A DNA stretch of 64,000 bases from Pyxidicoccus caerfyrddinensis (GTDB lineage: Bacteria; Myxococcota; Myxococcia; Myxococcales; Myxococcaceae), in assembly GCF_010894405.1 (NCBI RefSeq), contig NZ_JAAIYA010000001.1, positions 183,341 to 247,340 on the forward strand, written 5' to 3'. Below are positions 9,761 through 18,714 of the stretch, piece by piece. Made by a program: the position numbers and the translations under genes. Below the pieces are notes generated by a model. The model saw nothing but the letters and a program-made list of their open reading frames with translations, was not told where the DNA came from and did not search any database. Every line of letters begins with the position of its first letter. Positions within the stretch are counted from its first letter, which is position 1.

Positions 9761-10768
9761 GTCCACCCGCCGACATGACATGCCCGTGGGGCGCGGGCAC
9801 CGACGCCTGCTCGACTCCGCCCCCGACGTCCGACCGCTGGTGCCCGGACGCGCGTCGGCACTACATGAACCCCGAGTCGTCGAACGCAGCCCGCGCGAGC
9901 CCCGCTGTCCTCCCCGACATGACGGCGTCCTGGCGCGCCCTTCCCTGGCGTCGGACGCTTCACCCACCACCAGCGCGGCGCTGCACGCGGAGGGGGAGTC
10001 CCCATGCATGGAAGGCGTTGCTGGATGTGGATGGTCGTCATCCTCGGGCTCGCGTCGCCTGCGGCGGCCCAGGAACTGGATGCCCCGCGCGCGGAAGGAC
10101 CGAGAGGGTTGCAGCTCGCGCTGAGCGTCGGCGCCGGAGGGGGCGTGGGCTACGTCTACAAGAATGACGTGTCCTCGACGACCGGGGAGCCGGAGGACCT
10201 GAAGATCACCGACGCCTCCAGCATCACGCTCCCCGTCCTCCTCGAGGTCGGCTACCGCGCGAGCCCGCATTGCTACCTCGGCCTCTGGGGCTCGTACGAG
10301 AAGGTGTTCCCGAAGGAGAACGAGCGCTCCTGCCCCGACGGCTTCGACTGCAACTTCCGGCAATGGCGCTTCGGCCCCGAGGTCCGCTACCACTTCTCGC
10401 CCGGGGCCGGCTTCGACCCGTGGGTGGGGCTCGGCGTAGGCCTGGAGATCGCCGTCAGTGAAGGGGAGGGAGAGAGGGACGTCCCGGTACCCGGCGTGGG
10501 ACCCGTGCCGGCCCGCATTGAGAAGTCCGTCACAGACCGGGGGCCCACCTTCGCCCGGTTGGCGCTGGGTGGAGACGTACGACTCGGCCGTTCCCTGTTC
10601 CTGGGCCCCATCGTCACCGCGTCCATCGGCAGCTACACGGTGCACACCGGTGAGCGAACCGTCACCCTGCCCGGCCTGCCCCCCCAGACGACGGCGCTGA
10701 CGCCCGTGGACGACGGCTTCCATGCGCTGTTCACCATCGCCCTGCGCGTTGCCTGGCTCCCGCTCTGA
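9761..10768 (+). repeat. Tandem duplication, copy 1 (about 1.0 kb)
   Basis: First copy of a direct tandem duplication of period about 1058-1060 bp. It starts at the shared sequence GTCCACCCGCCGACATGACA and includes about 240 bp of nearly identical non-coding upstream DNA plus the beta-barrel gene at 10004. The gap 9654-10003 holds about 107 bp with no feature I can see, then this conserved upstream block. The block is expected to carry the promoter, because both copies keep it. Confidence 0.9.
10004..10768 (+). CDS. Outer-membrane beta-barrel protein, tandem paralogue 1
   Basis: Exported protein of 254 residues with a signal peptide (MHGRRCWMWMVVILGLASPAAAQ) and predicted cleavage after Ala-Ala-Ala-Gln or nearby. 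The mature part has alternating beta-strand sequence typical of small outer-membrane barrels: LALSVGAGGGVGYVYKN, VLLEVGYRASPH, YLGLWGSYEKVF, EVRYHFSPGAGFDPWVGLGVG. It ends with the strand LFTIALRVAWLPL, which lacks a terminal Phe/Trp but stays hydrophobic. Cys residues in ERSCPDGFDCNF could form a loop disulfide. Start choice fits the signal peptide and a GGAGGGGGA ribosome-binding site. The neighbouring gene at 11062 is a close copy. The ligand or role is unknown. Confidence 0.85.
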   Translation: MHGRRCWMWMVVILGLASPAAAQELDAPRAEGPRGLQLALSVGAGGGVGYVYKNDVSSTTGEPEDLKITDASSITLPVLLEVGYRASPHCYLGLWGSYEKVFPKENERSCPDGFDCNFRQWRFGPEVRYHFSPGAGFDPWVGLGVGLEIAVSEGEGERDVPVPGVGPVPARIEKSVTDRGPTFARLALGGDVRLGRSLFLGPIVTASIGSYTVHTGERTVTLPGLPPQTTALTPVDDGFHALFTIALRVAWLPL

Positions 10769-10820
10769 TGGCCTGTCCGCGAGGCGTGGAAACCGACACC
10801 TGCCCGCTGGCACAGAGGAT

Positions 10821-11829
10821 GTCCACCCGCCGACATGACATGCCCGCGGGGCGCGGGCACCGCCGCCTGCTCGACTCCGCCCCCGACGTCCGGCCGCTGG
10901 TGCCCGGACGCGCGCCGGCACTACATGAACCCCGAGTCGTCCTACGCAGCCCGCGCGAGCCCTGCTGTCCTCCCCGACATGACGGCGTCCTGGCGCGCCC
11001 TTCCCTGGCGCCGAACGCTTCACCCACCACCAGCGCGGCGCTGCTCACGAAGGGGAGTCCCATGCCTGGAAGGCGTTGCTGGAGTTGGATGGTCGTCGTC
11101 ACCCTCGGGCTCGCGTCGCAAGCGGCGGCACAGGAACCGGGCGCCCCTCGCGAGGAAGGACCGACAGGATTGCAGGTCGCGCTGAGCGTCGGCGCCGGGG
11201 CGGGCGTGGGCTACGTCTACAAGAATGGCGTGTCCCCGACGACCGGTGAGCCACAGGACCTGAAGGTCACCGACGCGTCCAGCATCACGCTCCCCGTCCT
11301 CCTCGAGGTCGGCTACCGCGCGAGCCCGCACTGGTACCTCGGCCTCTGGGGCTCGTACGAGAAGGTGTTCGAGAAGCACAGCGACCTCTCCTGTCCCGAG
11401 GGCTTCGACTGCAACTTCCGACAGTGGCGCTTCGGCCCCGAGGTCCGCTACCACTTCTCGCCCGGGGCCGGCTTCGACCCGTGGGTGGGGCTCGGCGTGG
11501 GCCTGGAGGTCGCCGAAAGCACCCTGGAAGGCGAGACGGACGTCCCCGTGCCCGACGTGGGCCCGGTGCCCGCCCGCGTCGAGTTCTCCGTCACCGACCG
11601 GGGGCCCACGTACGCCCGGCTGGCCCTCGGCGGTGACGTGAAGCTCACGCGCTCCCTGTCCTTCGGCCCCATCATCACCGCGTCCATCGGCAGCTACACC
11701 ATACGGACGGGCGATCAGACCGTCACCTTCCCCGGCCTGCCCCCCCAGGAGATCCCGCTCCCCCTGGTGGATGACGGCTTCCATGCGCTGTTCACCGTCG
11801 CCCTGCGCGTCGCCTGGCTCCGGCCCTGA
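10821..11829 (+). repeat. Tandem duplication, copy 2 (about 1.0 kb)
   Basis: Second copy of the unit at 9761-10768, in the same orientation. Upstream non-coding sequence matches copy 1 almost base for base over about 240 bp (for example CACTACATGAACCCCGAGTC in both), with small indels near the start codon. Only about 52 bp, 10769-10820, separates the copies. Confidence 0.9.
11062..11829 (+). CDS. Outer-membrane beta-barrel protein, tandem paralogue 2
   Basis: Exported protein of 255 residues, highly similar along its length to the product of 10004. It has signal peptide MPGRRCWSWMVVVTLGLASQ, the same GAGAGVGYVYKNGV, GYRASPHWYLGLWGSYEKVF and EVRYHFSPGAGFDPWVGLGVG strands, and the conserved Cys pair SCPEGFDCNF. 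Differences cluster in probable surface loops: residues after EKVF; EVAESTLEGE against EIAVSEGEGE; and the last loop before the final strand. That is what divergent surface exposure would give. The start at 11062 follows AAGGGGAG. The frame is open upstream to 10768, but that part is the duplicated non-coding block. Function is unknown. Confidence 0.85.
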   Translation: MPGRRCWSWMVVVTLGLASQAAAQEPGAPREEGPTGLQVALSVGAGAGVGYVYKNGVSPTTGEPQDLKVTDASSITLPVLLEVGYRASPHWYLGLWGSYEKVFEKHSDLSCPEGFDCNFRQWRFGPEVRYHFSPGAGFDPWVGLGVGLEVAESTLEGETDVPVPDVGPVPARVEFSVTDRGPTYARLALGGDVKLTRSLSFGPIITASIGSYTIRTGDQTVTFPGLPPQEIPLPLVDDGFHALFTVALRVAWLRP

Positions 11830-11841
11830 CCGACGGGCGCG

Positions 11842-13320
11842 TCACCTTGAAGGCGCAGGCAGGTTGGAGAGCACCGAGCGCGGCAGGCCCCAGGGCTCGT
11901 CGCCATGCGTGCCATCGTCCGCGACGAAGACGATGCGACCTCCGCTCTGGATGAAGGCGCGCGGGTTGGAGCCCTCCGGCCCGGGGCGGAGCTCCTGCAG
12001 CAACACCGTGCCCTCCTCCGTGCCGTCGCTCCTCCAGAGCTCCACGCCCGTCGTCCCATCATCCGCGCCGAACAGGAGCCGCTCCCCCGTGGCGAACAGC
12101 TCCGGGATGAAGGGGAAGCCGCTCGCCGGCCCCGGGTTCATGTCCCGCACCAGCTCCGTGCCCCGCGCGGTCCCGTCGCTCCGCCACAGCTCGGCGCCGT
12201 TCTCGCCGTCGTCGGCGGCGAAGAACACCGTGCGGCCGAAGGTGGCGAGGTTGCTCCCGAAGAAGCCATGCCCCGCTCCCGGCAGGATGTCGCGCACGAG
12301 TCGCGTGCCACCTGCCGTTCCATCCGTCACCCACAGCTCCCGGCCGTGCGCGTCGTCCTCCGCGGAGAAGAAGACCCGGCTGCCCGCGACGACGAAGCCC
12401 GAGGGAGATGAGCCGAAGCTGCCTTCTCGGATGTCCATCAGGAGCTGGGTCCCACTTGTCGTCCCGTCCGTCACCCACAGCTCGGGGCCGTGGGCTCCAT
12501 CATCCGCCTGGAAGACGATGCGCCCCCGCACGAGGGTGAAGCCGAAGGCAGTCGAGCTCTCCATGCCCGGGTTCACGTCCTTGAGGAGCCGGGTGCCCCG
12601 GGGCGTCCCATCCGTCACCCATGGCTCGCCCCCATGGGTGGCGTCGCCCGCGTTGAACCAGGCCCGCCCCCCGATGCGCACGGGCATGAAGGGAGCGCCC
12701 GAGCCCGGGGAGCCAGGGTTGATGTCCGCGAGCAGCTCGGTGTCCTCCGCCGTCCCGTCGCTCGTCCACGGCTCAAAGCCATGAACTCCGTCATCCGCGC
12801 GGAACAGGAGCCTGCCGCTCCCCAGGTTGAGGAGGAACGACGGGTTGGATTTCGGGGGACCGGGGTTGATGTCCTTGACGAGGTGGGTGCCCTCCGTCGT
12901 CCCGTCGCTCGTCCACAGCTCGACGCCAGCGACACCGTCGGTGACGGGAAAGTAGAAGTCGCCGCCCACCACCGCCGAGCTGAATTCGGCGTCCTCGGTG
13001 GAGAACCCGCTCTCTGAACCTGGATTGACGTCCTTCAGCAGCTGCGTCCCCGCGGGCGTCCCGTCACTCACCCAGGGCTCGTAGCCGAGCGAGTCGTTGA
13101 AGGCCATGAAGAGGAACGTGCCCCCCGTCTCCGCGAAGAGCGTCGGGCCCGAGCCCTCCAGCCCGGGGCGGATGTCCCGCAGCAGGAAGGCCGGCGGCGC
13201 ATCGGGCCTGGGACAGGTCCTGCTCCCCGCCCCTGCTTCGACGCCAGGTCCGCCCTCCGCCGACGACGCGGCGACGGGAACGAGTGCCACCACGAGCCAC
13301 AGCGACCAGGGCCATTTCAT
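11842..13320 (-). CDS. Exported ELWxxDGT-repeat beta-propeller protein
   Basis: Secreted protein of 492 residues with signal peptide MKWPWSLWLVVALVPVAASS. It is built from repeats of about 48 residues carrying E(L/P)W-x-x-DGT-x-x-GT followed by a strand and a D-x-x-PG motif. Eight complete copies are visible (YEPWVSDGT, VELWTSDGT, FEPWTSDGT, GEPWVTDGT, PELWVTDGT, RELWVTDGT, AELWRSDGT, VELWRSDGT) and a ninth partial copy, DEPWGLP, ends the protein. This is the ELWxxDGT repeat family, frequent in myxobacteria and probably a beta-propeller. There is no enzyme motif; surface binding is plausible. It lies downstream of the Ser/Thr kinase gene on the same strand, separated by a hairpin at 13393, and converges on the beta-barrel genes. 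Confidence 0.88.
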   Translation of the reverse strand: MKWPWSLWLVVALVPVAASSAEGGPGVEAGAGSRTCPRPDAPPAFLLRDIRPGLEGSGPTLFAETGGTFLFMAFNDSLGYEPWVSDGTPAGTQLLKDVNPGSESGFSTEDAEFSSAVVGGDFYFPVTDGVAGVELWTSDGTTEGTHLVKDINPGPPKSNPSFLLNLGSGRLLFRADDGVHGFEPWTSDGTAEDTELLADINPGSPGSGAPFMPVRIGGRAWFNAGDATHGGEPWVTDGTPRGTRLLKDVNPGMESSTAFGFTLVRGRIVFQADDGAHGPELWVTDGTTSGTQLLMDIREGSFGSSPSGFVVAGSRVFFSAEDDAHGRELWVTDGTAGGTRLVRDILPGAGHGFFGSNLATFGRTVFFAADDGENGAELWRSDGTARGTELVRDMNPGPASGFPFIPELFATGERLLFGADDGTTGVELWRSDGTEEGTVLLQELRPGPEGSNPRAFIQSGGRIVFVADDGTHGDEPWGLPRSVLSNLPAPSR

Positions 13321-13392
13321 GTCTTCCCCTCCTCACGCGGCGGGTGCCGCGATGGATGGGGAATCTGGGAGCCCGTTTGTGACAGCCCATCC

Positions 13393-13413
13393 TCCCCGGG
13401 GTGGCCCCGGGGA
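13393..13413 (-). terminator. Perfect GC hairpin after the kinase gene
   Basis: Arms TCCCCGGGG and CCCCGGGGA pair perfectly over nine bases around a three-base loop. The hairpin lies 38 bp past the stop of the Ser/Thr kinase gene and before the ELWxxDGT gene. A strong stem without a U tract makes a probable terminator, but this is not certain. Confidence 0.5.
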
Positions 13414-13450
13414 AGGGACGCAGGACACTGCCCCCTGTCCGGAGGGAGCC

Positions 13451-15928
13451 CTACTCCGCGCCGCCGGCGCCCTGGGCGACCTTGCGCTTCGGCCGCGACT
13501 CCAGCACGCCCTTCACCTTCAAGTCGTCGAACGAGCACTCCAGGTTGCGGCACCCGAGCGCCACCTTGCCCACGCGGTCCTCCAGCCCGGGCAGGAGCTT
13601 GCGCGCGAAGCGCTCGTTGTTCAGGAACGCCTCCACCAGGACGCCGCCGTTCTTCATGCGCTGCATCTGCAGGCGGACCAGGTAGGGGCCGTGCGCGGGC
13701 AGCGGCATCTCGTCCTCGACGAGGTTGTCCGTGTCCAGCGCGCTGTTGCCCACCACCTCCTGGCCGCCGTCCGTGAAGTAGCGCCACGCCAGCCGCATGC
13801 CCGCCCCGGGGATGGCGAAGGCCGACACCTGCAGGTCCTTGATGCGGAACGCCAGCTCGCCGTAGTGCTGCGCTTCCGGCTCCTCGGGGTACTGCTTCCC
13901 GAGGGGCTTCACGTTCATCAACACCTCGGCCCGGAAGTCGTTGCTGGAGAAGTAGCGGTGCGCCACGTACGCGCGAGGCACCAGCCGCTGCCCATCCGAC
14001 TCCTTCCCGCCCTGGATGGCCTGGAGCTGCCCTTCCACCAGCCGCCACTGGCCGCTGTGGACGTTGATCTCCTCTTCACCCTTGTCGAAGCCCACCTCGA
14101 AGCGTGACGGCCCGCCGGGCTTCGCCGCGTCCACCATGTTCACCGAGGCGAAGACCTCACCGTAGGTATTCGGAGGCCAGTGCTTCTCACCGGGCGCCAC
14201 CTGCACGCCGTTGGTGCCGATGACGACCCGGTCGTCCTTGCCGAAGTGCAGGCTCACCGGCCCCAAGAACGAACGCACCGCGAAGCCCAGCAGCGCCAGC
14301 CCGCCCACCACCGACAGGCCCGCCCGCACCCGCCTCCAGCCCGACTTCACCCGGCGCGACAGCTGGCTCCGGGTCCGCGCACCCGCCGGAACCACGCGCC
14401 CTTCCACCTCGGACACCGGCATCCCCGGCGCGGACGAGTTGGAGGTCATCGCCTCCAGCGCCGCGCACAGCTCGCCCGCCTTCGCGTAGCGAGCCTCCGG
14501 GTCCGTCTCCAGCAGCCGCTCCACCACCGCGTCGACGCGCGGGTCCAACCCCGGCACCTTCGCGGAGGGCAGCTTGAAGCGCCCCAACGGCAGCTCGCCG
14601 GTGAGCACCTCGTAGAGCATGACGCCGAGGGAGAAGAGGTCCGCGCGCCCGTCCACGTTCTTCGCGTCGCGCCGCTGCTCCGGGGCCATGTAGTTCAGCG
14701 TGCCCATGGCCACCGCCGTCGCGGTGAGCTGCAGGCGCGTGTCGGGCCCCTGGATGCCGGCGAGCCCGAAGTCCGCCACCTTCACGTGGCCGCGCCCGTC
14801 CAGGAGGATGTTCTCCGGCTTCAGGTCGCGGTGGATGATGCCCTTGTCGTGCGCGCACTCAATCGCGCGCGCCACCGACAGGATGACCTTCAGCGCCCGC
14901 TCCGGCGTGACGCCAGTCGCCATCGCCTCGCGCAGCGAGCGGCCCTCCACGTACTCCATGACGAAGAAGTAGTTCTCGCCCGCCACGCCCCGGTCGATGA
15001 TCTGGATGATGTGCGGGTGGTTGAGGGCGGCCAGCGCCGTGGCCTCCTTCTCGAACCGGGTGACGAACTCCGGGTCCTTCGCCAGCCGCGACGGCAGGAG
15101 CTTCACTGCCACCGTACGCCCCAGCGACTGCTGCCGCGCGAGCCACACCTCGCCCATGCCGCCCCGGCCCAGCACCTCCATCAGCTCGAAGCCCGGCAGC
15201 TCCACCTTCTTGCCCGTCAGGAACGTGCTCACCTCGTGCACGTTCACGTCCGAGTGCTCGGAGCCAGTCCCCGTCTTCACCGATGAACGCACCACCGTTG
15301 CCGCCACCGGCACATCCCCGCCCGCGACGTCGGAGGGCAGCGCCACCCCACTCGCCACGTCCGCGGGCGCGGCCACGCCCGGAAGCGGCAGCGCGCTCGG
15401 AGGCAGCGGCGTCTGGCCTGGAGCCTCCGCCCTCGCGACTCCGGACTCCGGCACGTCCGAGGCAGGCGTCTCCTGCCGCGAGACCTCCATCGAGGCCGGC
15501 GCGGCGTCACCCGAGGCAGGCGTCACCTGCCGCGATGCCACCACCGAGGCCGACGCGGCGATACCCGACGCGGGCGTCAGCTGCCGCGAAGCAATCACCG
15601 ACGCCGGCGCGGCGACACCCAGCGGCTCTCCACCCGGAACGAAGGTGATGTTCTCCGCGGGGCGCGAGGCCCCGTTCGCCGCCATGCTCGAGGCCTGGAC
15701 ACCCGAGCCCGGCACCACCGTCACGGCGGGGCCGACGCGCGACTGCCGCTCGAAGACGCCGCTGCCGCCCGGCACCACCGTGTTGCGCAGGGCCCCAGCT
15801 GCTCCAGCGGAGTCACCGCGACGCACCTCGAACCGGATGCCGCAGCGGCAGGTCACCTTCTGCCCGCTGACGTACACCCGGATGTCGTGCTGCGTCCCGC
15901 AGTTGGGACAGGCCTGCGTCGTCATCAT
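13451..15928 (-). CDS. Transmembrane Ser/Thr protein kinase with zinc-ribbon N-terminus
   Basis: Hanks-type kinase of 825 residues. The N-terminus is a zinc-ribbon-like element (CPNCGTQ...TCRCGIRFEV, two Cys pairs). Next comes a Pro/Ala/Ser linker with degenerate ASRQxTPAS repeats (about 95-140). The kinase domain follows: GRGGMGEVW glycine loop, VAVKLL lysine, HRDLKPEN catalytic loop near 363, DFGLA and MAPEQR. A membrane segment lies near 540. The C-terminal extracytoplasmic domain of about 270 residues is beta-rich and resembles LamG/DUF1080-type sugar-binding folds, possibly the sensor. The start overlaps the upstream cyclase stop (ATGATGA at 15928), so translation is probably coupled. 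An alternative ATG at 15925 is immediately adjacent. Confidence 0.93.
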   Translation of the reverse strand: MMTTQACPNCGTQHDIRVYVSGQKVTCRCGIRFEVRRGDSAGAAGALRNTVVPGGSGVFERQSRVGPAVTVVPGSGVQASSMAANGASRPAENITFVPGGEPLGVAAPASVIASRQLTPASGIAASASVVASRQVTPASGDAAPASMEVSRQETPASDVPESGVARAEAPGQTPLPPSALPLPGVAAPADVASGVALPSDVAGGDVPVAATVVRSSVKTGTGSEHSDVNVHEVSTFLTGKKVELPGFELMEVLGRGGMGEVWLARQQSLGRTVAVKLLPSRLAKDPEFVTRFEKEATALAALNHPHIIQIIDRGVAGENYFFVMEYVEGRSLREAMATGVTPERALKVILSVARAIECAHDKGIIHRDLKPENILLDGRGHVKVADFGLAGIQGPDTRLQLTATAVAMGTLNYMAPEQRRDAKNVDGRADLFSLGVMLYEVLTGELPLGRFKLPSAKVPGLDPRVDAVVERLLETDPEARYAKAGELCAALEAMTSNSSAPGMPVSEVEGRVVPAGARTRSQLSRRVKSGWRRVRAGLSVVGGLALLGFAVRSFLGPVSLHFGKDDRVVIGTNGVQVAPGEKHWPPNTYGEVFASVNMVDAAKPGGPSRFEVGFDKGEEEINVHSGQWRLVEGQLQAIQGGKESDGQRLVPRAYVAHRYFSSNDFRAEVLMNVKPLGKQYPEEPEAQHYGELAFRIKDLQVSAFAIPGAGMRLAWRYFTDGGQEVVGNSALDTDNLVEDEMPLPAHGPYLVRLQMQRMKNGGVLVEAFLNNERFARKLLPGLEDRVGKVALGCRNLECSFDDLKVKGVLESRPKRKVAQGAGGAE

Positions 15929-17586
15929 GCGCGGCGCGGGGAAGCGGCCGTGGTGTATTCCACGCCGTGGACGCGGTACGTCGGGACGGCCTTTTCCTTC
16001 CCCTTCACCTGCATCGCAGGCAGGCCCTCCACGTCGAAGCCATTGCCCGCCTTGCGCACCGTGGACTCGGAGGCCAGCACCTCGCCGCTCTTGGCCATGC
16101 CGCACAGGCGCGACGCCGTATTCACCGTGTCGCCAATGGCGGTGAACTCGTGGCGCTCGGCGCTGCCCATGTAGCCGACAACCGCCTGGCCGGTGTTGAC
16201 GCCGATGCCCACTTCAATCGCCTTCTTGCCCTCGGACACGCGCGCCCGGTTCAGCGCTTCCACCGCGTCCTGCATCTCCAGCGCCGCGCGCAGCGCCCGC
16301 GCCGCGTCGTCCGGGTGCGACAGCGGCGGGCCCCACACGGCCATGACGCAGTCGCCGATGAACTTGTCCAGGTTCCCCTCGTAGCGGAACACCACGTCCG
16401 CCATCGCGGTGAAGAAGCCGTTGAGCATGTTCACGACTTCCTGCGGCGACTCGTTCTCCGAAATCGTCGTGAAGCCGCGGATGTCCGCGAACAGGCAGCT
16501 CACCTCGGCCAGCCGGCTCTGCGCCAGGTCCTCGGCCTCGCCGGCAATCACCGCGTCCGCCACCGCCTTGGACAGGAAGCGGCTCAGCTCCGCGCGCGTC
16601 ACCGCCTCGTTGCGGATCTGCTCGGCCAGCACCGAGTTCTCCAGGGCGATGCCCGCCTGCGCGGCGATGCCGGAGAGGATGGCGAGGTCCTTCTCCGAGA
16701 AGGCGTTGATCTGCTGCCGGCTGTCCAGGAAGAGCACCGCCTGAATCTTGTCGTTCACCATCAGCGGCACCGCCATGGCGGAGCGGATGCCCTGCGCGAC
16801 GATGCTCTCCGCCGCGGAGAAGCGCTCGTCGATGATGGCGTCCGCCGTCAGCACCGCCTTGCGCGTCTCCACCACGCGCTTGAGCACGGTGTCGGACAGC
16901 ATGACGTTGACGGCCTTGCCCGTGCGGTGGTGCACCGCCGCGGGGATGAACTGGCCGTCGTCCGCGACCTTCAGGATGACGCCGTGGTCCGCGGCCAGCA
17001 GCTTGAAGGCCACCTTGAGGATCTGCTCGAACAGGCCCGTCTGGTTGCCCTGGAGGCTCACCTCGCGGTGGAACTCGTGGGCGATGCGCAGCTTCTCGTA
17101 GTCGCGCTTCAGCGCCTCCACGTCCGTCACCATCTCTACCGGACGGAAGTTCTGCGGCACCTGGTCCATCTGCGCCAGGAAGGCCGGCATGGACACCGAC
17201 TGCGCCACCACCGTCACTCCGGGCGCGGTGGGCGCGCTGTGATTCACCGCCGGCTCGCCGCTGTGGAAGATGAGCCGCGAGGAGCCCAGGGCCACCTCGT
17301 CCCCGTCCCGCAGCTTCAATTCCTTCACCCGCCGGCCGTTGACGAACGTGCCGTTGGACGAGCCCAGGTCCTTGAGGACGAAGTCCCGGCCCACACGCTC
17401 GATGATGGCGTGTTCCTTGGAGACCTCGCGGTCCACCAGCCGGAGCGTGTTGGACGGATGCCGGCCAAGGGACGTCAACGGTCCCAGGGGAAACTCCCCG
17501 AGGCTGCCGTCCGCGAAGCGTCCCGTCAGGCGGGGGCCGCGGATCTGCCCGGGTTTCGGAGCGAATGGGGCGGGGGCCTGGGTCAC
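15925..17586 (-). CDS. FHA-GAF-adenylate cyclase signalling protein
   Basis: Cytosolic class III nucleotide cyclase of 553 residues. An N-terminal FHA domain (about 30-115: GRHPSNTLRLVD, SKEHAIIE, SSNGTFVNG) should bind phosphothreonine. A GAF domain covers about 160-320. The catalytic domain (about 365-540) has metal ligands in FADIRGFT and KFIGDCVMAVWG and substrate-choosing Lys/Asp in NLDKFIGD and AIGDTVN, which favour ATP and so cAMP. The GTG start at 17586 has GAGGA at good spacing; the longer ATG frame from 17685 does not look coding. Its stop overlaps the start of the Ser/Thr kinase gene. An FHA partner encoded in translational coupling with a kinase suggests the kinase phosphorylates or recruits this cyclase. 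Confidence 0.93.
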   Translation of the reverse strand: MTQAPAPFAPKPGQIRGPRLTGRFADGSLGEFPLGPLTSLGRHPSNTLRLVDREVSKEHAIIERVGRDFVLKDLGSSNGTFVNGRRVKELKLRDGDEVALGSSRLIFHSGEPAVNHSAPTAPGVTVVAQSVSMPAFLAQMDQVPQNFRPVEMVTDVEALKRDYEKLRIAHEFHREVSLQGNQTGLFEQILKVAFKLLAADHGVILKVADDGQFIPAAVHHRTGKAVNVMLSDTVLKRVVETRKAVLTADAIIDERFSAAESIVAQGIRSAMAVPLMVNDKIQAVLFLDSRQQINAFSEKDLAILSGIAAQAGIALENSVLAEQIRNEAVTRAELSRFLSKAVADAVIAGEAEDLAQSRLAEVSCLFADIRGFTTISENESPQEVVNMLNGFFTAMADVVFRYEGNLDKFIGDCVMAVWGPPLSHPDDAARALRAALEMQDAVEALNRARVSEGKKAIEVGIGVNTGQAVVGYMGSAERHEFTAIGDTVNTASRLCGMAKSGEVLASESTVRKAGNGFDVEGLPAMQVKGKEKAVPTYRVHGVEYTTAASPRRA

Positions 17587-17718
17587 GCGCGAATCCTCAC
17601 CAGAGCGGACAGTACCAGAGCCGCCCGAATCCGGGGAACGCTCGACGCCGTCCCCTCGTTCCACCGGACAGCCGGAGGACTGCACGGCCGGTCAGCATCC
17701 GGCCCCCGTAGCGGCCTC

Positions 17719-18645
17719 TCAGCGCCCACGGCCCACCCGCTCCCGGTCCGGGGCCCCCGTCCGGACGGCCAGTCCGAAGGCCGGGTAGAACGTGACGCCA
17801 CCCAGTTGCCGCTCCGCGCCGAAGAGGTTGGGCTTGCAGCTCACGTAGCCGCCCGTCAGCTCGGCGAAGAGGTAGACGTACCGGTAGCCCAGGGCCATCC
17901 CCACCGTGCTGCCCACGAAGTGGCTGCCCACCGTGGCCGGAAGCGACGCGTCGAAGCCGGACACCGGCTTGCCCTGCTGGGAGTAGTCCACCAGCCGGGC
18001 GTCCAGCCGGGTGTGGCTGTAGACGTACTTGGGCGCACCATAGAGCTTGAAGATGTCCCCGAAGTCCGCGCTGACGTACAGGGGGACTTCCACGTCGTAG
18101 CGGCTGAAGTCGCCCATCTGCACCACCTCCAGCACGTCCAACACCGGACTGGAGAAGAAATGGCGCGCCGCGCCCAGCCCCAGGGCCACGTCGTAGGAGC
18201 GCTGCCCCGGCTCCATCCGCCCCCCTTCCGAGTCCCCGCCGTGGAACAGCAGCACCTTGGCGTCCGCCCGGAGGGAGATGCCGCTGTAGCGCAGCCCCAC
18301 GTCCACCCGGTCCACCACGCCCACCCGCACCATCAGCTCCGGGTTGGCGCCCGGCGGGGCCACCATCAGCGACACCCCCGCCGTGAGGAGCTTCTGCTGG
18401 GCCTCCTCGCTCAGCGTGTACGGCCGGCCCTCGTCCACCGCGTCCCGGGCCTCCCGGCCCTGCTCCTTGCCGGTGTCCACCACCCGGATGATGTTGCCCA
18501 CGGGGAGGAAGACGCCCATGCCCCCCGAAATCTGCACCTGCCCGGGCGCCAGGGTCCGGGCGGTCTGCATGGTGGACAGCGTGGTGGCACAGCCAGGGGC
18601 CAGGGCGAGCGCCAGGGCGAGCAGCGGGACGGGAAGAAGCCTCAT
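17719..18645 (-). CDS. Envelope lipoprotein, probable outer-membrane barrel
   Basis: Exported protein of 308 residues. The signal sequence MRLLPVPLLALALALAPGC ends in a lipobox (APGC), so it is a predicted lipoprotein. The mature part has alternating beta sequence: QISGGMGVFLPVG, VGVVDRVDVGLRYSGISL, YDVALGLGAARHF, VSADFGDIFKLYGAPKY, VGSTVGMALGYRYVYLFAEL, ending VTFYPAFGLAVR. That fits a membrane barrel better than a soluble fold, an unusual combination with lipidation. No named family is recognised. The ATG at 18645 follows GGAGG directly; the longer frame to 18684 is unlikely. It is divergent from truD, leaving 69 bp for both promoters. Confidence 0.7.
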   Translation of the reverse strand: MRLLPVPLLALALALAPGCATTLSTMQTARTLAPGQVQISGGMGVFLPVGNIIRVVDTGKEQGREARDAVDEGRPYTLSEEAQQKLLTAGVSLMVAPPGANPELMVRVGVVDRVDVGLRYSGISLRADAKVLLFHGGDSEGGRMEPGQRSYDVALGLGAARHFFSSPVLDVLEVVQMGDFSRYDVEVPLYVSADFGDIFKLYGAPKYVYSHTRLDARLVDYSQQGKPVSGFDASLPATVGSHFVGSTVGMALGYRYVYLFAELTGGYVSCKPNLFGAERQLGGVTFYPAFGLAVRTGAPDRERVGRGR

Positions 18646-18714
18646 GGCCTCCGACGTTACCCCTTCCTGGCGCTCGCGCTTCAATAAGCGGGCCTACGCT
18701 GCTAAGGGGGGCGC

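Noticed and set aside
15967-18687. A 906-codon plus-strand frame across the cyclase and lipoprotein genes.
   Set aside because: It is antisense to genes with intact FHA, GAF and cyclase motifs, and its protein has no recognisable fold.
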